64,000 bases of DNA, from contig NZ_JANJYH010000001.1 of assembly GCF_024609245.1 (NCBI RefSeq), positions 553,260-617,259 of the forward strand, written 5' to 3'. This document shows, in pieces, positions 28,644 to 38,990 of the stretch. The first letter of the stretch is position 1; each line of letters begins with the position of its first letter. The stretch comes from Haloarchaeobius sp. FL176. Its GTDB lineage: Archaea; Halobacteriota; Halobacteria; Halobacteriales; Natrialbaceae. The notes beneath the pieces are model-generated. The model was not told where the DNA came from. It saw only the letters and a list, made by a program, of their open reading frames with translations, and searched no databases. The position numbers and the translations under genes are program-made.

Positions 28644-28874
28644 ATGTCGCTCCCAGACCAGCGCGCGGCCCCCGAAGAACTGTTCGAGACCTTCGCCGAG
28701 GAGTCGCCGGAGGAAGTGATGGCGCTGGCCGACGCCGAGGCGGAGGCTGCGACATCGGGAGTGGACGCCGCCGCGTTCGACCGATTCGTCGACGGTGTGT
28801 CGGTCGAGCGTACCGAGGGAGCGAGGCCGTCGGACGACGACGAAGCAGTCGACCTGGACGAGCTGTTCGGCTGA
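28644..28874 (+). CDS. small acidic haloarchaeal protein
   Basis: A 76-residue acidic helical protein (MSLPDQRAAPEELFETFAEE start, VDLDELFG end). No metal site, signal or membrane segment. Its promoter contains a perfect palindrome, so expression is probably tightly controlled. It is followed by a zinc-ribbon gene after 45 bases with its own TATA-like AATAAAG element. No function can be assigned. Confidence 0.65.
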   Translation: MSLPDQRAAPEELFETFAEESPEEVMALADAEAEAATSGVDAAAFDRFVDGVSVERTEGARPSDDDEAVDLDELFG

Positions 28875-28919
28875 CCGCGCTTCGAATCAATAAAGTTCCG
28901 TCCCCACGGACTGGGTGTC

Positions 28920-29087
28920 ATGAGCCTGGAGACGGAACACTACTGTCCCGACTGCGAGAGCGACGTCACCTTCTACCGTGCCGCGAGCACACACGTCCAC
29001 CTCGGTGAGAAGGTCAAGTGGCACTGCACGGAGTGTGACTACGGCTTCGTGAAGATCAACGGCAACGTCGACACGAGCGAGGCCTGA
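28920..29087 (+). CDS. 55-residue zinc-ribbon protein
   Basis: A short protein with two zinc knuckles, HYCPDCESDV near residues 7-16 and WHCTECDYGF near 34-43, making a rubredoxin-like four-Cys ribbon. In between is FYRAASTHVHLGEKVKW. Such tiny zinc-finger proteins are common in haloarchaea and some affect biofilm or transcription, but the partner here is unknown. AATCAATAAAG about 30 bases upstream is a convincing TATA box. Confidence 0.75.
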   Translation: MSLETEHYCPDCESDVTFYRAASTHVHLGEKVKWHCTECDYGFVKINGNVDTSEA

Positions 29088-29347
29088 ACCCCCAGCCAGT
29101 GTTCTCCGCGGCGGCAGCCCCGTGTAGTCACGACTGAACCGGGTTTTCCGTGGTTTTGGGCCAGCGTTCCGCGATTCACGACCGAAGCGACCGCCCCGTA
29201 GCCCACTAATAAACTGTATGTTGCAATAGCAAATCAGTCCCTATCCCGAAACGCCGCCTGCGTCGGCCTCCCCTGGTACGTCGCTCGAGTTACCAAAATT
29301 TATTTCAGCTAACATATATTCCGTTCGCGCCGATAGCACTGCCTGCA
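29088..29347. promoter_or_regulatory. superoxide dismutase promoter region
   Basis: A 260-base spacer. Two AT-rich blocks stand out: ACTAATAAACTG near 29205-29216 and AAAATTTATTT with AACATATATT near 29295-29322. The second is at the right distance for the sod start at 29348. No gene is seen. Confidence 0.5.
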
Positions 29348-29950
29348 ATGGCGAACCACGAACTCGACCCGTTGCCGTACGACTACGACGCACTCGAACC
29401 GCACGTGAGCGAGCAGGTGCTCCGCTGGCACCACGACACCCACCACCAGGGCTACGTCGACGGCTGGAACGCCGCCGACGAGACGCTGGCGGCGAACCGC
29501 GAGGCGGGGACGACCGACGGCTCCGCAGGCGCGCTCCGCGACGTGACCCACAACGCGTCGGGCCACATCCTCCACGAGCTGTTCTGGCAGTGCATGAGCC
29601 CCGAGGGTGGCGACGAACCCGAGGGCACGCTCCGGGACCGCATCGAGGCGGACTTCGGCTCCTACGAGGCGTGGAAAGCGGAGTTCGAGGCCGCGGCCTC
29701 GGCCGCCGGCGGCTGGGCGCTGCTCGTCTACGACACGCACAGCCAGCAGCTCCGCAACGTCGTCGTCGACAAGCACGACCAGGGCGCACTCTGGGGGAGC
29801 CATCCCATCCTCGCACTGGACGTCTGGGAGCACTCGTACTACCACGACTACGGACCCGCACGCGGTGACTTCGTCGACGCGTTCTTCTCGGTGGTCGACT
29901 GGCAGGAGCCGACCCGCCGCTACGGCGAGGCCATCGCGCTGTTCGAGTAG
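29348..29950 (+). CDS. sod: superoxide dismutase (Mn/Fe type)
   Basis: A 200-residue dismutase converting superoxide to O2 and peroxide in the cytoplasm. Metal ligands are His in LEPHVSEQ, His in THNASGHILHELF, and the DVWEHSYYHDYG signature (Asp and His) near residue 160. HHDTHHQGYVDGWN near residues 27-40 and length match haloarchaeal Mn-SODs. A separate AT-rich promoter precedes it; the convergent gcvPB gene ends 50 bases downstream. Confidence 0.95.
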   Translation: MANHELDPLPYDYDALEPHVSEQVLRWHHDTHHQGYVDGWNAADETLAANREAGTTDGSAGALRDVTHNASGHILHELFWQCMSPEGGDEPEGTLRDRIEADFGSYEAWKAEFEAAASAAGGWALLVYDTHSQQLRNVVVDKHDQGALWGSHPILALDVWEHSYYHDYGPARGDFVDAFFSVVDWQEPTRRYGEAIALFE

Positions 29951-30001
29951 ACGAGAGGAGAGTCGGTCGTCCCGGTTCTTCGACGGAGCTGCGCCGGGCG
30001 A

Positions 30002-31420
30002 CTACTCGTCGTCGAGTGCCTGCCAGGAGAGCCGCAGGTTCCGCGCTGCACCGGTCTGGTCGATGCGCCGGGCCGCCGTGCGCTCGGGCGCTGCCGCGAG
30101 TGCGTCCTGGTCCTCGTTGGCGACCGCGTTGAACGCGTCGGCGAGCTGGTCCAGCGTCGTCTTGTTCTCGATCTCCGTCGGCTCGGTCATCAGCGCCTCG
30201 CCGACGATCTCGGGCCACTTCGTCGTCGGCGGGTGGACGCCGTAGTCGAGCATCCGCTTTGCGACGTCGGCCGCATCCTGGTCGCCCGCGCTCGCGACGA
30301 ACTCGTGGTGGAACGGCCCGTACGGTACCTCGTACTCGATCTGGGTAGCGAGGTAGTTCGCGTTCAGCACCGCCTTCGCGCTGGCGTCCGAGAGTCCGGG
30401 GTCACCGAGCCGGGCGATGTAGGCGTACGCCTTGACGAGCACGAGCCAGTTGCCCAGCGAGCCATGTACCTTCCCGATGGAGTGTTCGGGGTCGAACAGG
30501 TCGTACGTGCCGTCGCGCTTCTCGACCTGCGGTTTCGGGAGGAAGGGGGCCAGCTCGTCGACGACGCCGACCGGGCCCGCGCCGGGGCCGCCGCCGCCGT
30601 GGGGCGTCGCGAACGTCTTGTGGACGTTGTAGTGCATGATGTCGAAGCCCATGTCGCCGGGGCGGGCGCGGCCGAGCAGCGCGTTGAGGTTCGCGCCGTC
30701 GTAGTAGAGCAGGCCACCGGCGTCGTGGACCATCTCGGATATCTCCTCGATGTCGCGCTCGAACAGTCCGAGGGTGTTCGGGTTGGTCAGCATCAGGAGC
30801 GCAGTGTCCTCCGAGAGCGCGGCCTCGAGCGCGTCGAGGTCGACGCGGCCGTCGTCGCCGCCGGGCAGGGAGACCACGTCGAAGCCCGCGAGCGCGGCGC
30901 TTGCGAAGTTGGTGCCGTGAGCGCTCTCGGGCACGATGATCTCCGAGCGCTCGTCGCCGTTGTGCTCGTGGTACGCCTTCGCGACGAGCACGCCGGTGAA
31001 CTCGCCTGCGGCCCCGGCGGGTGGCTGGAGCGTCACCGCGTCCATTCCGCCGATGCGGCCGAGGTAGTCCTGCAGGTCGTACAGCAGTTCGAGGTTGCCC
31101 TGCACGCTCTCGGGCGAGCGGTCGGGGTGGACCGCGCCCGCCTCGATGGCCGCGACGTCCTCGGTGAACTTCGGGTTGTACTTCATCGTACACGACCCGA
31201 GCGGGTACGGGCCGGAGTCGACGCCGTAGTTCATCTCCGAGAGCCGCGTGTAGTGCCGGGCGAGCTCGGGTTCCGAGAGGTCCGGTAGTTCGAGCGAGTC
31301 ACGGGTCAGCTCGTCGGGCAACGGCGCGTCGTCGAGGTCCGCCGGGGCGGTGTGCTTCTCGCTGAGGAGTGGCTCGTAGCGCTCGTCGTCGTCGGTCCAG
31401 CGCGCCTGGTCGTAGTTCAT
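30002..31420 (-). CDS. gcvPB: glycine dehydrogenase (decarboxylating) subunit 2
   Basis: The 472-residue half of the P-protein that carries PLP. The Schiff-base Lys lies in [20 protein letters not shown] near residue 270; [12 protein letters not shown] near 75 and [17 protein letters not shown] near 175 are other family landmarks. With subunit 1 it decarboxylates glycine and passes the aminomethyl group to GcvH. The ATG start (MNYDQARW) overlaps the stop of gcvPA by 4 bases. The N-terminal extension of the open frame upstream is antisense noise. Confidence 0.94.
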   Translation of the reverse strand: MNYDQARWTDDDERYEPLLSEKHTAPADLDDAPLPDELTRDSLELPDLSEPELARHYTRLSEMNYGVDSGPYPLGSCTMKYNPKFTEDVAAIEAGAVHPDRSPESVQGNLELLYDLQDYLGRIGGMDAVTLQPPAGAAGEFTGVLVAKAYHEHNGDERSEIIVPESAHGTNFASAALAGFDVVSLPGGDDGRVDLDALEAALSEDTALLMLTNPNTLGLFERDIEEISEMVHDAGGLLYYDGANLNALLGRARPGDMGFDIMHYNVHKTFATPHGGGGPGAGPVGVVDELAPFLPKPQVEKRDGTYDLFDPEHSIGKVHGSLGNWLVLVKAYAYIARLGDPGLSDASAKAVLNANYLATQIEYEVPYGPFHHEFVASAGDQDAADVAKRMLDYGVHPPTTKWPEIVGEALMTEPTEIENKTTLDQLADAFNAVANEDQDALAAAPERTAARRIDQTGAARNLRLSWQALDDE

Positions 31421-32757
31421 CGAGCCACCTCCGCGAGAGCGTCGACGAACTCGTCGACTTCGTTCTCCCCCAGCGCGTTCGCGTTGAGCTGGATGTGGTG
31501 CTCGCCGAGGACGTGGACCGCGTAGCCCTCGTCCTCGAGGTCCGCCGCGACCGCGGGCGCGGGCTGGTCGGTGTGGGCGACGAACTCGCGGACGTGGTGG
31601 CGGTCGTGGACCGGGGCCTTCACGCCGACGACCTCGGTGACGCGGTCGGCGAGTGCCTGGGCGTCGGTGACGGCTTCTTTTGCGAGGTCGGCCAGCCCGT
31701 CGGGGCCGAGCGACGACGCGTGGATGGCCGCCCGGAGCGCGACCCACGCCTGGTTCGTGCAGATGTTCGAGGTGGCGCGCTCGCGTCGGATGTGCTGCTC
31801 GCGGGTCTGGAGCGTGAGCGTGTACGTCCGCCGCCCGGTGTCGTCCGTGCTCGCGCCGACGAGACGGCCGGGCACCTGCCGGACGTACTCCTCGCGCGTG
31901 GCGAACAGACCCATCCCCATCCCGTAGCTCGTCGGGAGACCGAGGACGTCGGCCGCACCGACGACCACGTCCGCGCCGACGCTCGCTGGTTCCTGCAGGA
32001 GCGCGAGCGAGACGGGGTCGGAGCCGAGGCAGAACAGCGCGTCGTTGTCGTGTGCGAGGTCGCCGATGGTCTCGAGGGACTCTTCGACGCAGCCTCGCAC
32101 CGTCGGGTTCTCCGCGTAGACCATGACGGCGGAGTCGTCGAGTGCGCCCCCGAGCGCCTCGACGTCGACGTTCCCGTCGTCCATCGGATACTCCTCGACG
32201 GTGAGGTCGGTGCCGCCGACGTAGTTCGCCAGCACCTCGCGACGGCCGTCGGCGAGGTGTTCGGGAACGAGGACACGCGTCCCCGAGGTCTGGCGCAGGC
32301 GGTCGGCGAGCGTCGCCGCCTCGCCGAGCGCCGTCGCGGCGTCGTACATCGAGCAGTTCGCGACGCCGAGGCCCGTCAGCTCGACCAGCAGCGACTGGTA
32401 CTCGAACAGCACCTGCAGGAACCCCTGCGTGACCTCCGGCTGGTACTGGGTGTACGAGGTGAGGAACTCCGAGCGCTGCGAGAGGTGGTCGACCAGCGAG
32501 GGGACGTAGTGGCTGTAGTGGCCCCGGCCGAGCAGCTCCACCAGGTCGTCGTTCTTCTCGAGGGTCTGTGCGACTTCCGCCCGAATCGCCCGCTCGCTCC
32601 GTGGCTCGATGCCGAACTCGCCGTCGAACCGGACGCTGTCCGGGATGTCGAAGAGCTCGGCCTCGGTTTCGACGCCGACGGCGTCCAGCATCGCCTCGGT
32701 GTCGGTCGCGGTGTGCGGCGCGAAGGGGCTTCCCTGTGTTGTGTGGTGTCCGCTCAT
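31417..32757 (-). CDS. gcvPA: glycine dehydrogenase (decarboxylating) subunit 1
   Basis: A 446-residue partner of gcvPB, of the same fold but lacking the PLP lysine. It shows the family features: [20 protein letters not shown] start, [15 protein letters not shown] near 105, [17 protein letters not shown] near 140, and [16 protein letters not shown] near 340. The two-subunit P-protein is the archaeal and thermophile form. The gene is separated from gcvH upstream by about 290 bases, so it may have its own promoter. Confidence 0.94.
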   Translation of the reverse strand: MSGHHTTQGSPFAPHTATDTEAMLDAVGVETEAELFDIPDSVRFDGEFGIEPRSERAIRAEVAQTLEKNDDLVELLGRGHYSHYVPSLVDHLSQRSEFLTSYTQYQPEVTQGFLQVLFEYQSLLVELTGLGVANCSMYDAATALGEAATLADRLRQTSGTRVLVPEHLADGRREVLANYVGGTDLTVEEYPMDDGNVDVEALGGALDDSAVMVYAENPTVRGCVEESLETIGDLAHDNDALFCLGSDPVSLALLQEPASVGADVVVGAADVLGLPTSYGMGMGLFATREEYVRQVPGRLVGASTDDTGRRTYTLTLQTREQHIRRERATSNICTNQAWVALRAAIHASSLGPDGLADLAKEAVTDAQALADRVTEVVGVKAPVHDRHHVREFVAHTDQPAPAVAADLEDEGYAVHVLGEHHIQLNANALGENEVDEFVDALAEVAR

Positions 32758-33047
32758 GATGTCACTCTGATGTACTCGCCCGTGGCTGTCCCACGGCCGT
32801 GGTTCGGGTCACGGGACGCGGTTGGGACTACTGGCATATGATTACCGTGGTTCGGAGCGGCGGAGTATGCACATAGCTGCATACAACCAGCAATGGAATG
32901 TGCGTTCTACGCTCGTTCCTGCACACTTCGCGGCAGATGTTGCCACCGCAGCTCCCGGCTGCGCTCGCCGGTTCCCCGGGACTGAAACACGTCGACGAGG
33001 CCGCGGCTACGGTGCTCGTTCGGCACCGACGAAAGCACGGGGCCGAC
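32758..33047. promoter_or_regulatory. spacer between gcvH and gcvPA
   Basis: About 290 bases without a gene inside the glycine-cleavage cluster. The AT-richer stretch GCACATAGCTGCATACAACC near 32868-32887 contains an imperfect repeat (CATAGCTGCATA). It could hold an internal promoter for gcvPA-gcvPB. No glycine riboswitch-like fold was recognised. Confidence 0.3.
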
Positions 33048-33431
33048 TCAGGCGACCTGGTCGGCGTACTCGTCAGCGGCGAGCAGCTCGTCGAGCGCTG
33101 CCTCGTCCGACAGCCCGATCTCGAGCATCCAGCCGTCGCCGAAGGGGTCCTCGTTGACCTGTTCGGGCGCGTCGAACAGCGCCTCGTTGACCGCGGTGAC
33201 CTCGCCAGTGACGGGCGCGTAGAGGTCCGACACGGCCTTGATGGACTCGATGACGCCGAACGCCTCGCCCTGTGTCACGTCCTCGCCCACGTCGGGGAGT
33301 TCGACGAAGACCACGTCGCCGAGTTCGTCCTGGGCGAAGTCGCTGATGCCGACGCGGACGGTGTCGCCGTCCTGCAGTGCCCATTCGTGCGATTCGTTGT
33401 ACTTCCGGTCGTCGGGTGTCTCGAAGCTCAT
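33048..33431 (-). CDS. gcvH: glycine cleavage system H protein
   Basis: A 127-residue lipoyl carrier. The lipoylated Lys is in [15 protein letters not shown] near residue 62; the preceding [15 protein letters not shown] and following [22 protein letters not shown] match the H-protein fold. It shuttles the aminomethyl group between P- and T-proteins. Its ATG is 2 bases beyond the gcvT stop, so the two are coupled. Confidence 0.95.
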   Translation of the reverse strand: MSFETPDDRKYNESHEWALQDGDTVRVGISDFAQDELGDVVFVELPDVGEDVTQGEAFGVIESIKAVSDLYAPVTGEVTAVNEALFDAPEQVNEDPFGDGWMLEIGLSDEAALDELLAADEYADQVA

Positions 33432-33433
33432 TG

Positions 33434-34537
33434 TTATCGTTGGTAGAAGGGGAGCGATTCGACCACGGCCTTCTTCGGTCGGTCCCGGACGACGACGCGC
33501 AGGTGCGTCTCCGGGTCGGCCAGGTCGGTCGGTACGTACGCGAGTCCGATTGGTTCGTCGAGCGTCGGGCTCATCGTCCCGCTCGTGACCGTCCCGACGA
33601 CCTCGCCGTCGGTGTCGGTCACGTCGTAGCCGTGGCGGGGGATGCCGCGGTCGATGAGGCGGACCCCGACGAGCCGCTCGTCGACGCCCTGCTCCTTCTG
33701 GGCCTCCAGCGCGTCGCGGCCGACGAACTCGGTGTCGAGCTTGACGGTGAACCCGATGCCCGCCTCGTACGGCGTATGCGGGTTCTCCTCGTGGTCGAAG
33801 TCCTGCCCCGAGAGGAGCAAGCCGGCCTCCAGCCGGAGCGTGTCGCGCGCGCCGAGCCCGCACGGCTCGGCGCCGTCGAACGCGTCCCACACGTCTTCGG
33901 CGGCGTCCCACGGCACGACCAGTTCGAAGCCGTCCTCGCCCGTGTAGCCGGTTCTGGCGACCAGACAGTCCGCGCCGGCGACGGTCGCCATCGTCGCGCT
34001 GAACCGCGAGAGCGACGCCACCTCGCTGCCGTTCGCCATCGCCGCCTGCACGTGGGCCTCCGCGTCCGGACCCTGCACCGCGAACATCGCGTAGTCCTCG
34101 GTGCGGTCGTCGACGGTCGCGTCGAGGTCCCACTCGTCCCGGTGCTCGGTCCAGCGCTCGACCATCCAGTCCTCGTGGCCCGCGTTCGGGACGAAGAGGT
34201 AGGTCGGCGTCTCGTCCTCGTCGGGTCGCCGGTAGACGACCGTGTCGTCGAGGATGACGCCGTCCTCGTCGGTGATGCAGGCGTACTGGGAATCACCCGG
34301 CGAGAGCGCCGTCACGTCGTTCGTCGTCAGCCGCTGCATCAGCTTCGTGGCGTCCGGGCCGTACACCTCCACCTCGCCCATGTGCGAGACGTCGAAGATG
34401 CCAACGGCCTCGCGGACCGCCTCGTGCTCGGTGCGGATGCCCGCGAACTCGACGGGCATCTCCCACCCGCCGAAGTCCGTGAACGACCCACCGGCCTCCT
34501 CGTGGCGTCCGCGCAACGGCGGTGTCCTGAGGGCCAT
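33434..34537 (-). CDS. gcvT: aminomethyltransferase (glycine cleavage T protein)
   Basis: A 367-residue T-protein transferring the one-carbon unit to a tetrahydrofolate-type carrier with release of ammonia. Landmarks: [16 protein letters not shown] near residues 19-34, [13 protein letters not shown] near 48-60, [12 protein letters not shown] near 192, and the closing [21 protein letters not shown]. Haloarchaea use folate with this enzyme. First gene of the leftward gcv cluster; the start at MALRTPPL is supported by homology, while the upstream open frame is antisense. Confidence 0.94.
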   Translation of the reverse strand: MALRTPPLRGRHEEAGGSFTDFGGWEMPVEFAGIRTEHEAVREAVGIFDVSHMGEVEVYGPDATKLMQRLTTNDVTALSPGDSQYACITDEDGVILDDTVVYRRPDEDETPTYLFVPNAGHEDWMVERWTEHRDEWDLDATVDDRTEDYAMFAVQGPDAEAHVQAAMANGSEVASLSRFSATMATVAGADCLVARTGYTGEDGFELVVPWDAAEDVWDAFDGAEPCGLGARDTLRLEAGLLLSGQDFDHEENPHTPYEAGIGFTVKLDTEFVGRDALEAQKEQGVDERLVGVRLIDRGIPRHGYDVTDTDGEVVGTVTSGTMSPTLDEPIGLAYVPTDLADPETHLRVVVRDRPKKAVVESLPFYQR

Positions 34538-34666
34538 ACCCGAATCCTCTCTCGCCGGCAAGTAATGTTTTCGTATCGCGGAGCCATCGGCGGCAATCGT
34601 GTTGGGTGGACAGTCGGGCAACCGGAACACGCCACGTTCTTCCAGCCACTCCCGCAACGTCACGTC

Positions 34667-35065
34667 ATGACCCGATTCGACGCCGCGGACGCCGCGGAAC
34701 GCCGCCGGCTGGTCGTCGACGCGTTCGCCGCCCACCGCGAGCGCGGGAGCCCGTACGTCACGCTGACGACCGAGCCGGACGAGACGGACGCCGAGCAGGG
34801 CCACGGCGCGCCGTGGGTTCAGTACTTCGACGACACGCTCGCGCTGGACTGCACGGACGACGAGCTCGACCGGCTGAAGACGCTGGTCCGTGACTACCCG
34901 TCGGCGACCATCGACGAACTCGTCAGCCCGGAGGAGGCCGAGGGCACGCACGCCCGGCTGACGGTGCGGACCGACGACGACCGGGTCGCACAGCTCGTCG
35001 ACGACGTGTTCACCGAGGTGTACGGCCGGTCTCCGGACTATCGGCTCTGGGCCGTCGAGATCTGA
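34667..35065 (+). CDS. conserved haloarchaeal hypothetical protein
   Basis: A 132-residue acidic soluble protein, start MTRFDAADAAERRRLVVDAF. It has alternating helices and strands, with PWVQYFDDTLALDCTDDELDRL in the middle (residues about 45-65) and VFTEVYGRSPDYRLWAVEI at the end. It looks like a complete single domain. Divergent from gcvT by about 130 bases, convergent with the next gene, which gives no functional hint. Confidence 0.65.
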   Translation: MTRFDAADAAERRRLVVDAFAAHRERGSPYVTLTTEPDETDAEQGHGAPWVQYFDDTLALDCTDDELDRLKTLVRDYPSATIDELVSPEEAEGTHARLTVRTDDDRVAQLVDDVFTEVYGRSPDYRLWAVEI

Positions 35066-35077
35066 ACTCGCCGGGGG

Positions 35078-36319
35078 TCAGACCGGCTCGCACAGCGCCC
35101 ACACGTCTTCCTCGGGCTCCAGTCGTGACGGCTCCGCACCACGTTCGGTGAGGATGCCCGCGTGGTAGCACAGCGCCTTCAGCTGGAACACCGTCGGGGA
35201 GTGGTAGACCGAGCCGTCGGACAGCGGTTCCGTCCGAAGCTCCCCGTCGCCGGTGAGCACGCGCTCGCGGACCGACTCGTCGCCGCGGAGGAACAGCTCG
35301 ACCGTGAACGACGGGTGCAGCTCGTGCAGGTAGCTGACGAACTGCGGGAGCGACGGCTCGGGGAAGCCGTCGTCGTGGAGACACTGGAGCTCCTCGACGA
35401 GCAGCTGGGTGGCCGGGTAGTCGAAGACGACGCGTCGCGTGACGAGTCCCCAGCGCGGCGCGAGGTCGTAGAACCGCTTTCGGGAGCGCTGCCAGTCCTC
35501 GAACTGTCGGAGTGCCGCGTCGAGGTCGCCGTGCTCGCGCCGCGCGAACCGGACGACCTCGCGGCCGAGCGGGGTGAGCAGCTCCCGCGGCCCGTCCGAC
35601 TCGACCAGCCCGAGGAAGGTCGCGCCACCGCGTGCGCTGTCCGTGGCGGCGACGACGTGCTCGGCCAGCAGCGTCTCCGTGTCGCCGTCGTGGGCCAGCG
35701 CGACCGGGTACGCCACGTAGTTCTTCGGGTGGTTCAGGCCGAACGACTGCTCGGCGACGCCCTGCGCGCTCGCCTGGAAGCGGATGGCGGTGGCCTCGCC
35801 CGCCGTCCGGTTACCGACGACACGCGGGCGTTCGAGCGTCGCGACCGACCCGTCCGCGCCGACGCCGAGCACGCCGACGTTCAGCTCGCGGGCGAGGGTC
35901 CGGTCCGACTGGGAGACCGCGTGGACGGGGGCGGCGACGTACGCGGCGTTCGCCTCGTGGAGCCGGTCGTACGCCTGGACGACACCGCGCTGGACGTCGA
36001 CGCCGGCTGCCTCGGTGTACCCCTTCGCCTCGACCGCGACCAGGGGTGGCGTGTCGCCGAAGCGCTCGACCGCGAGCAGGTCGGAGTCGAGGCTCCGGAC
36101 GCCGACGAGGTCCGGATAGCCCGAGCCGACCTGGACGTGATTGAACGGGGCGAGGGTCTCGGTCACCTCGGGCGCGATTGCCGCGTCGGCGACCCAGTTC
36201 GTCCGTGCGAACTGCGTGTCCGCGACGGCGTAGGCCGCCTCGCCGTCGTCGGGGAACAGCCGTCGCTTCGTGTGTGCCAGGACGGCCGGTTCCGTGAGCG
36301 ACTGCGTCGCACTCGACAT
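35078..36319 (-). CDS. haloarchaeal protein with restriction-like nuclease core
   Basis: A 413-residue soluble protein. Near residues 60-105 GSGYPDLVGVRSLDSD and PPLVAVEAKGYTE form an acidic-residue/ExK pattern of a PD-(D/E)xK nuclease core (Asp in PDLVG, then E-x-K). The C-terminal 200 residues are helical, with LLTPLGREVVRFARREHGD near 255 resembling a winged helix. Start chosen at MSSATQSLTE; an upstream ATG adds nine residues. It may be a DNA-processing enzyme of unknown pathway. Confidence 0.6.
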   Translation of the reverse strand: MSSATQSLTEPAVLAHTKRRLFPDDGEAAYAVADTQFARTNWVADAAIAPEVTETLAPFNHVQVGSGYPDLVGVRSLDSDLLAVERFGDTPPLVAVEAKGYTEAAGVDVQRGVVQAYDRLHEANAAYVAAPVHAVSQSDRTLARELNVGVLGVGADGSVATLERPRVVGNRTAGEATAIRFQASAQGVAEQSFGLNHPKNYVAYPVALAHDGDTETLLAEHVVAATDSARGGATFLGLVESDGPRELLTPLGREVVRFARREHGDLDAALRQFEDWQRSRKRFYDLAPRWGLVTRRVVFDYPATQLLVEELQCLHDDGFPEPSLPQFVSYLHELHPSFTVELFLRGDESVRERVLTGDGELRTEPLSDGSVYHSPTVFQLKALCYHAGILTERGAEPSRLEPEEDVWALCEPV

Positions 36320-36464
36320 GCCTCCCTCCATCGCAGCCAGCGACAAGAAACCAACAGGTCGGGAGCCGCTTTCGTGTGTCTTGGTAGCACGTCAGCGTAA
36401 GTTTCTGCGACTGAAACTGGGGAGGGGTTTATACGGAGAACGCTATCCTCACTCCGACTACACC

Positions 36465-38990
36465 ATGACTGGGGGTCCCCTGGACAGGGTCATCCGCTCT
36501 GTCACCGACCACAACAGAATCGTCCTCCTCGTGATGCTCGTCGTCTGTGCGGGCCTCATCGGCGGTATCACGCAGCTCGACACCGGTGGGAACAGCTCCA
36601 CCGACAGCGACGCCCTCGGCGACACCACCGTCGCCCAGAAGGCCGACTACATCGAGCAACACTACGGCGACGCGGGGTCGAGCAACGTCACCTACTCCAA
36701 CGTCTACGTCCGGGCGACGGACGGGAACGTGCTCACGAAGGAGTCGTTGCTCGCCTCGCTGGCGTACCAGCGCGAGGTCCGCGCGAACGAGTCCGTCACC
36801 GGTGCGCTCACCGGTGACAGCGCCGTGACCGGCGTCGAGAACGTCGTCGCGACCCGCCTCGCCGGCGACCGTAACGCGAGCCTCGACGAACAGGTCGCAG
36901 CGCTCGAAGCCGCGAGCGAGTCCGACGTGCGTGCCGTCGTCGAGAGCACGTTCACCGAGGGCTCGCCCGCGCTGCGGCTCCTCCCGAACAGCTACGAGCC
37001 CGGCACCGCGACCGCCGAGAGCCGTCGGACCGTGTTCACGTTCACGAGCGCCGAGGGCGCGAACAACTTCGGCCCGCCGGCCGACGCCCAGCGCAGCCTC
37101 TACGAGGCGGCCGGTGAGCGCGGCGGGGCCGAGTTCTTCACCGTCGGGCAGCACGCCCAGCAGGGCTACAGCCAGCAGGTCTGGGCCGACACCACCGAGC
37201 TCATCCTGCCCGCCGCGTTGCTGCTCATCCTCGCGGTGCTCGGCTTCGCCTACCGCGACCTCGTCGACGTCCTCGTCGGCTTCTTCGGGGTCATCGTCTC
37301 CGTGCTGTGCATGTTCGGCATCCTCGGCTGGCTCGGCATCCCCGCGGGCGTGACGATGATCATCGGACCGGTGCTCATCACCGGGCTGAGCATCGACTAC
37401 GGCCTCCACGTGTTCATGCGCTACCGCGAGCAGCGCGGCGACGGCGAGGGCATCCGCGAGCCGATGTACCGCTCGCTCTCGTCGGTCAGCGTCGCGCTGC
37501 TGCTCGTCACCATCACTGCCGCCGTCGGGTTCCTCGCGAACCTCACGAGCCCGCTCGGCAGCATCCGCCAGCTCGGCATCGGCATCACGCTCGGCGTCGT
37601 CTCGGCGTTCGTCGTGTTCACGACGCTCGTGCCCGCACTGAAGGTCAGCATCGACGGCCTGCTCGAACGGGTGGGTCTCGACCGCCGCAAGGCACCGCTC
37701 GGGCGCGGGCGATACCTCGCCCCGGTGCTCGGTGCCGGCGTCAGGGCCGCCCGCGTCGCGGCACCCGTGATCATCGTCGTCGCCGTGCTCGCCGGGGCGG
37801 GCGGTGCGGCCGCCTGGTCCGACCTCGACCGACAGGGCTACCAGACCTCACAGGACGTCGCCGAGTGGAAGACGGATCTCCCCGGCCCGCTCGCGTGGGA
37901 GGCCACCGAGACGGAGTGGTACCAGAACGACCGCTACGTCGACGACCGGTTCCAGGCCGAGAGCGACGCCCAGCGGTACACGATGATACTCGTCGAGGGC
38001 GACGTGACCGACCCGGCAGCGCTCGAACGCGTCCAACGAGCTAGCGCGGACGCGGCCGAGCGCGACGAGGTGTTCAGCCGCGCCGGGTCCGTTCCCATCG
38101 TCTCGCCGCTGTCCGTGATGGAGCGGGTCGCCGCGCAGAACGAGGAGTTCGCCGCGGTGCTGTCCGACGCCGACACCGACGGTGACGGGCTTCCCGACCG
38201 GAACGTCGCCGGTGTCTACGACGCGCTGTACGAGGCCAACCCCGAGCAGGCCGGTCGGGTCGTCGAGCGCACGGACGACGAGTACCGCACGATGCGGCTG
38301 CTCGTCCCCGTCGAGCAGGGGCTGCAGGTCGACGACCGTGCCGCGGCCATGCACGGCGTCGCCGACGTCGCCGAGGGCGACGGCGACTACACCGCCACCG
38401 CCGTCGGCAGGGCGACGTTCTCCAACGCCGAGCTCGGCCAGATGGCCGACGGCATCGTCGAGACGATGCTCATCGCGCTCGGCATCATCGGCATCGTACT
38501 CGGGCTCATCTACCGGCTCACCGAGGGAAGCGCCACGCTCGGCGTGCTCACCGTCGTCCCTATCACGCTCGTCATCGGGCTCGTGCTCGCCGGGATGTAC
38601 GTCACCAACACCCCCGTGACGCTGCTCACCGCGCTGCTGTTGAGCCTCGCGGTCGGCCTCGGCGTCGACTACAACATCCACATCAGCGACCGCTTCGCAC
38701 AGGAGCTCTCGCAGGGCGACGACCCCGTCGCCGCGCTCCAGACCGCCGTCACCGGCACCGGTGGCGCGCTGCTCGGCAGTACGCTCACCTCCGGCGGCGC
38801 GTTCGCCACGCTGCTGTTGCACACCAGCCCGCAGCTGCGCTCGTTCGGGATGCTCGTCGTGCTCGCGCTCTCGCTGTCGTTCCTCGTCAGCGTGTTCGTC
38901 TTCCCGAGCATGCTGCTGGTCTGGGCGCGTCACCTGGGCCACACGAGCGACGTGTCCCGCGGTGCCGTCGCCGGCCCGAGCGACGACTGA
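36465..38990 (+). CDS. RND-superfamily transporter (HAE3/MMPL type)
   Basis: An 841-residue exporter with two repeats of six helices, each after a large outside loop. Helix 1 (NRIVLLVMLVVCAGLIGG) precedes the first loop (about 35-255); helices follow with the RND signature GLSIDYGLHVFMRYREQ near 310. The second loop (about 475-660) and the second set with GLGVDYNIHISDRFAQEL near 730 mirror it. The paired Asp residues in these signatures carry protons. Cargo is probably lipid-like or hydrophobic. A GGGTTTATACGG TATA box lies 35 bases ahead. Confidence 0.85.
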   Translation: MTGGPLDRVIRSVTDHNRIVLLVMLVVCAGLIGGITQLDTGGNSSTDSDALGDTTVAQKADYIEQHYGDAGSSNVTYSNVYVRATDGNVLTKESLLASLAYQREVRANESVTGALTGDSAVTGVENVVATRLAGDRNASLDEQVAALEAASESDVRAVVESTFTEGSPALRLLPNSYEPGTATAESRRTVFTFTSAEGANNFGPPADAQRSLYEAAGERGGAEFFTVGQHAQQGYSQQVWADTTELILPAALLLILAVLGFAYRDLVDVLVGFFGVIVSVLCMFGILGWLGIPAGVTMIIGPVLITGLSIDYGLHVFMRYREQRGDGEGIREPMYRSLSSVSVALLLVTITAAVGFLANLTSPLGSIRQLGIGITLGVVSAFVVFTTLVPALKVSIDGLLERVGLDRRKAPLGRGRYLAPVLGAGVRAARVAAPVIIVVAVLAGAGGAAAWSDLDRQGYQTSQDVAEWKTDLPGPLAWEATETEWYQNDRYVDDRFQAESDAQRYTMILVEGDVTDPAALERVQRASADAAERDEVFSRAGSVPIVSPLSVMERVAAQNEEFAAVLSDADTDGDGLPDRNVAGVYDALYEANPEQAGRVVERTDDEYRTMRLLVPVEQGLQVDDRAAAMHGVADVAEGDGDYTATAVGRATFSNAELGQMADGIVETMLIALGIIGIVLGLIYRLTEGSATLGVLTVVPITLVIGLVLAGMYVTNTPVTLLTALLLSLAVGLGVDYNIHISDRFAQELSQGDDPVAALQTAVTGTGGALLGSTLTSGGAFATLLLHTSPQLRSFGMLVVLALSLSFLVSVFVFPSMLLVWARHLGHTSDVSRGAVAGPSDD

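Noticed and set aside
28238..28921. A 227-residue minus-strand frame over the palindrome and small acidic gene
   Set aside because: Ser/Arg-rich composition without domain; the plus-strand small genes have proper promoters and codon use.
32758..33047. A glycine riboswitch in the gcv cluster
   Set aside because: No tandem aptamer-like structure was visible, and this riboswitch is not expected in archaea.
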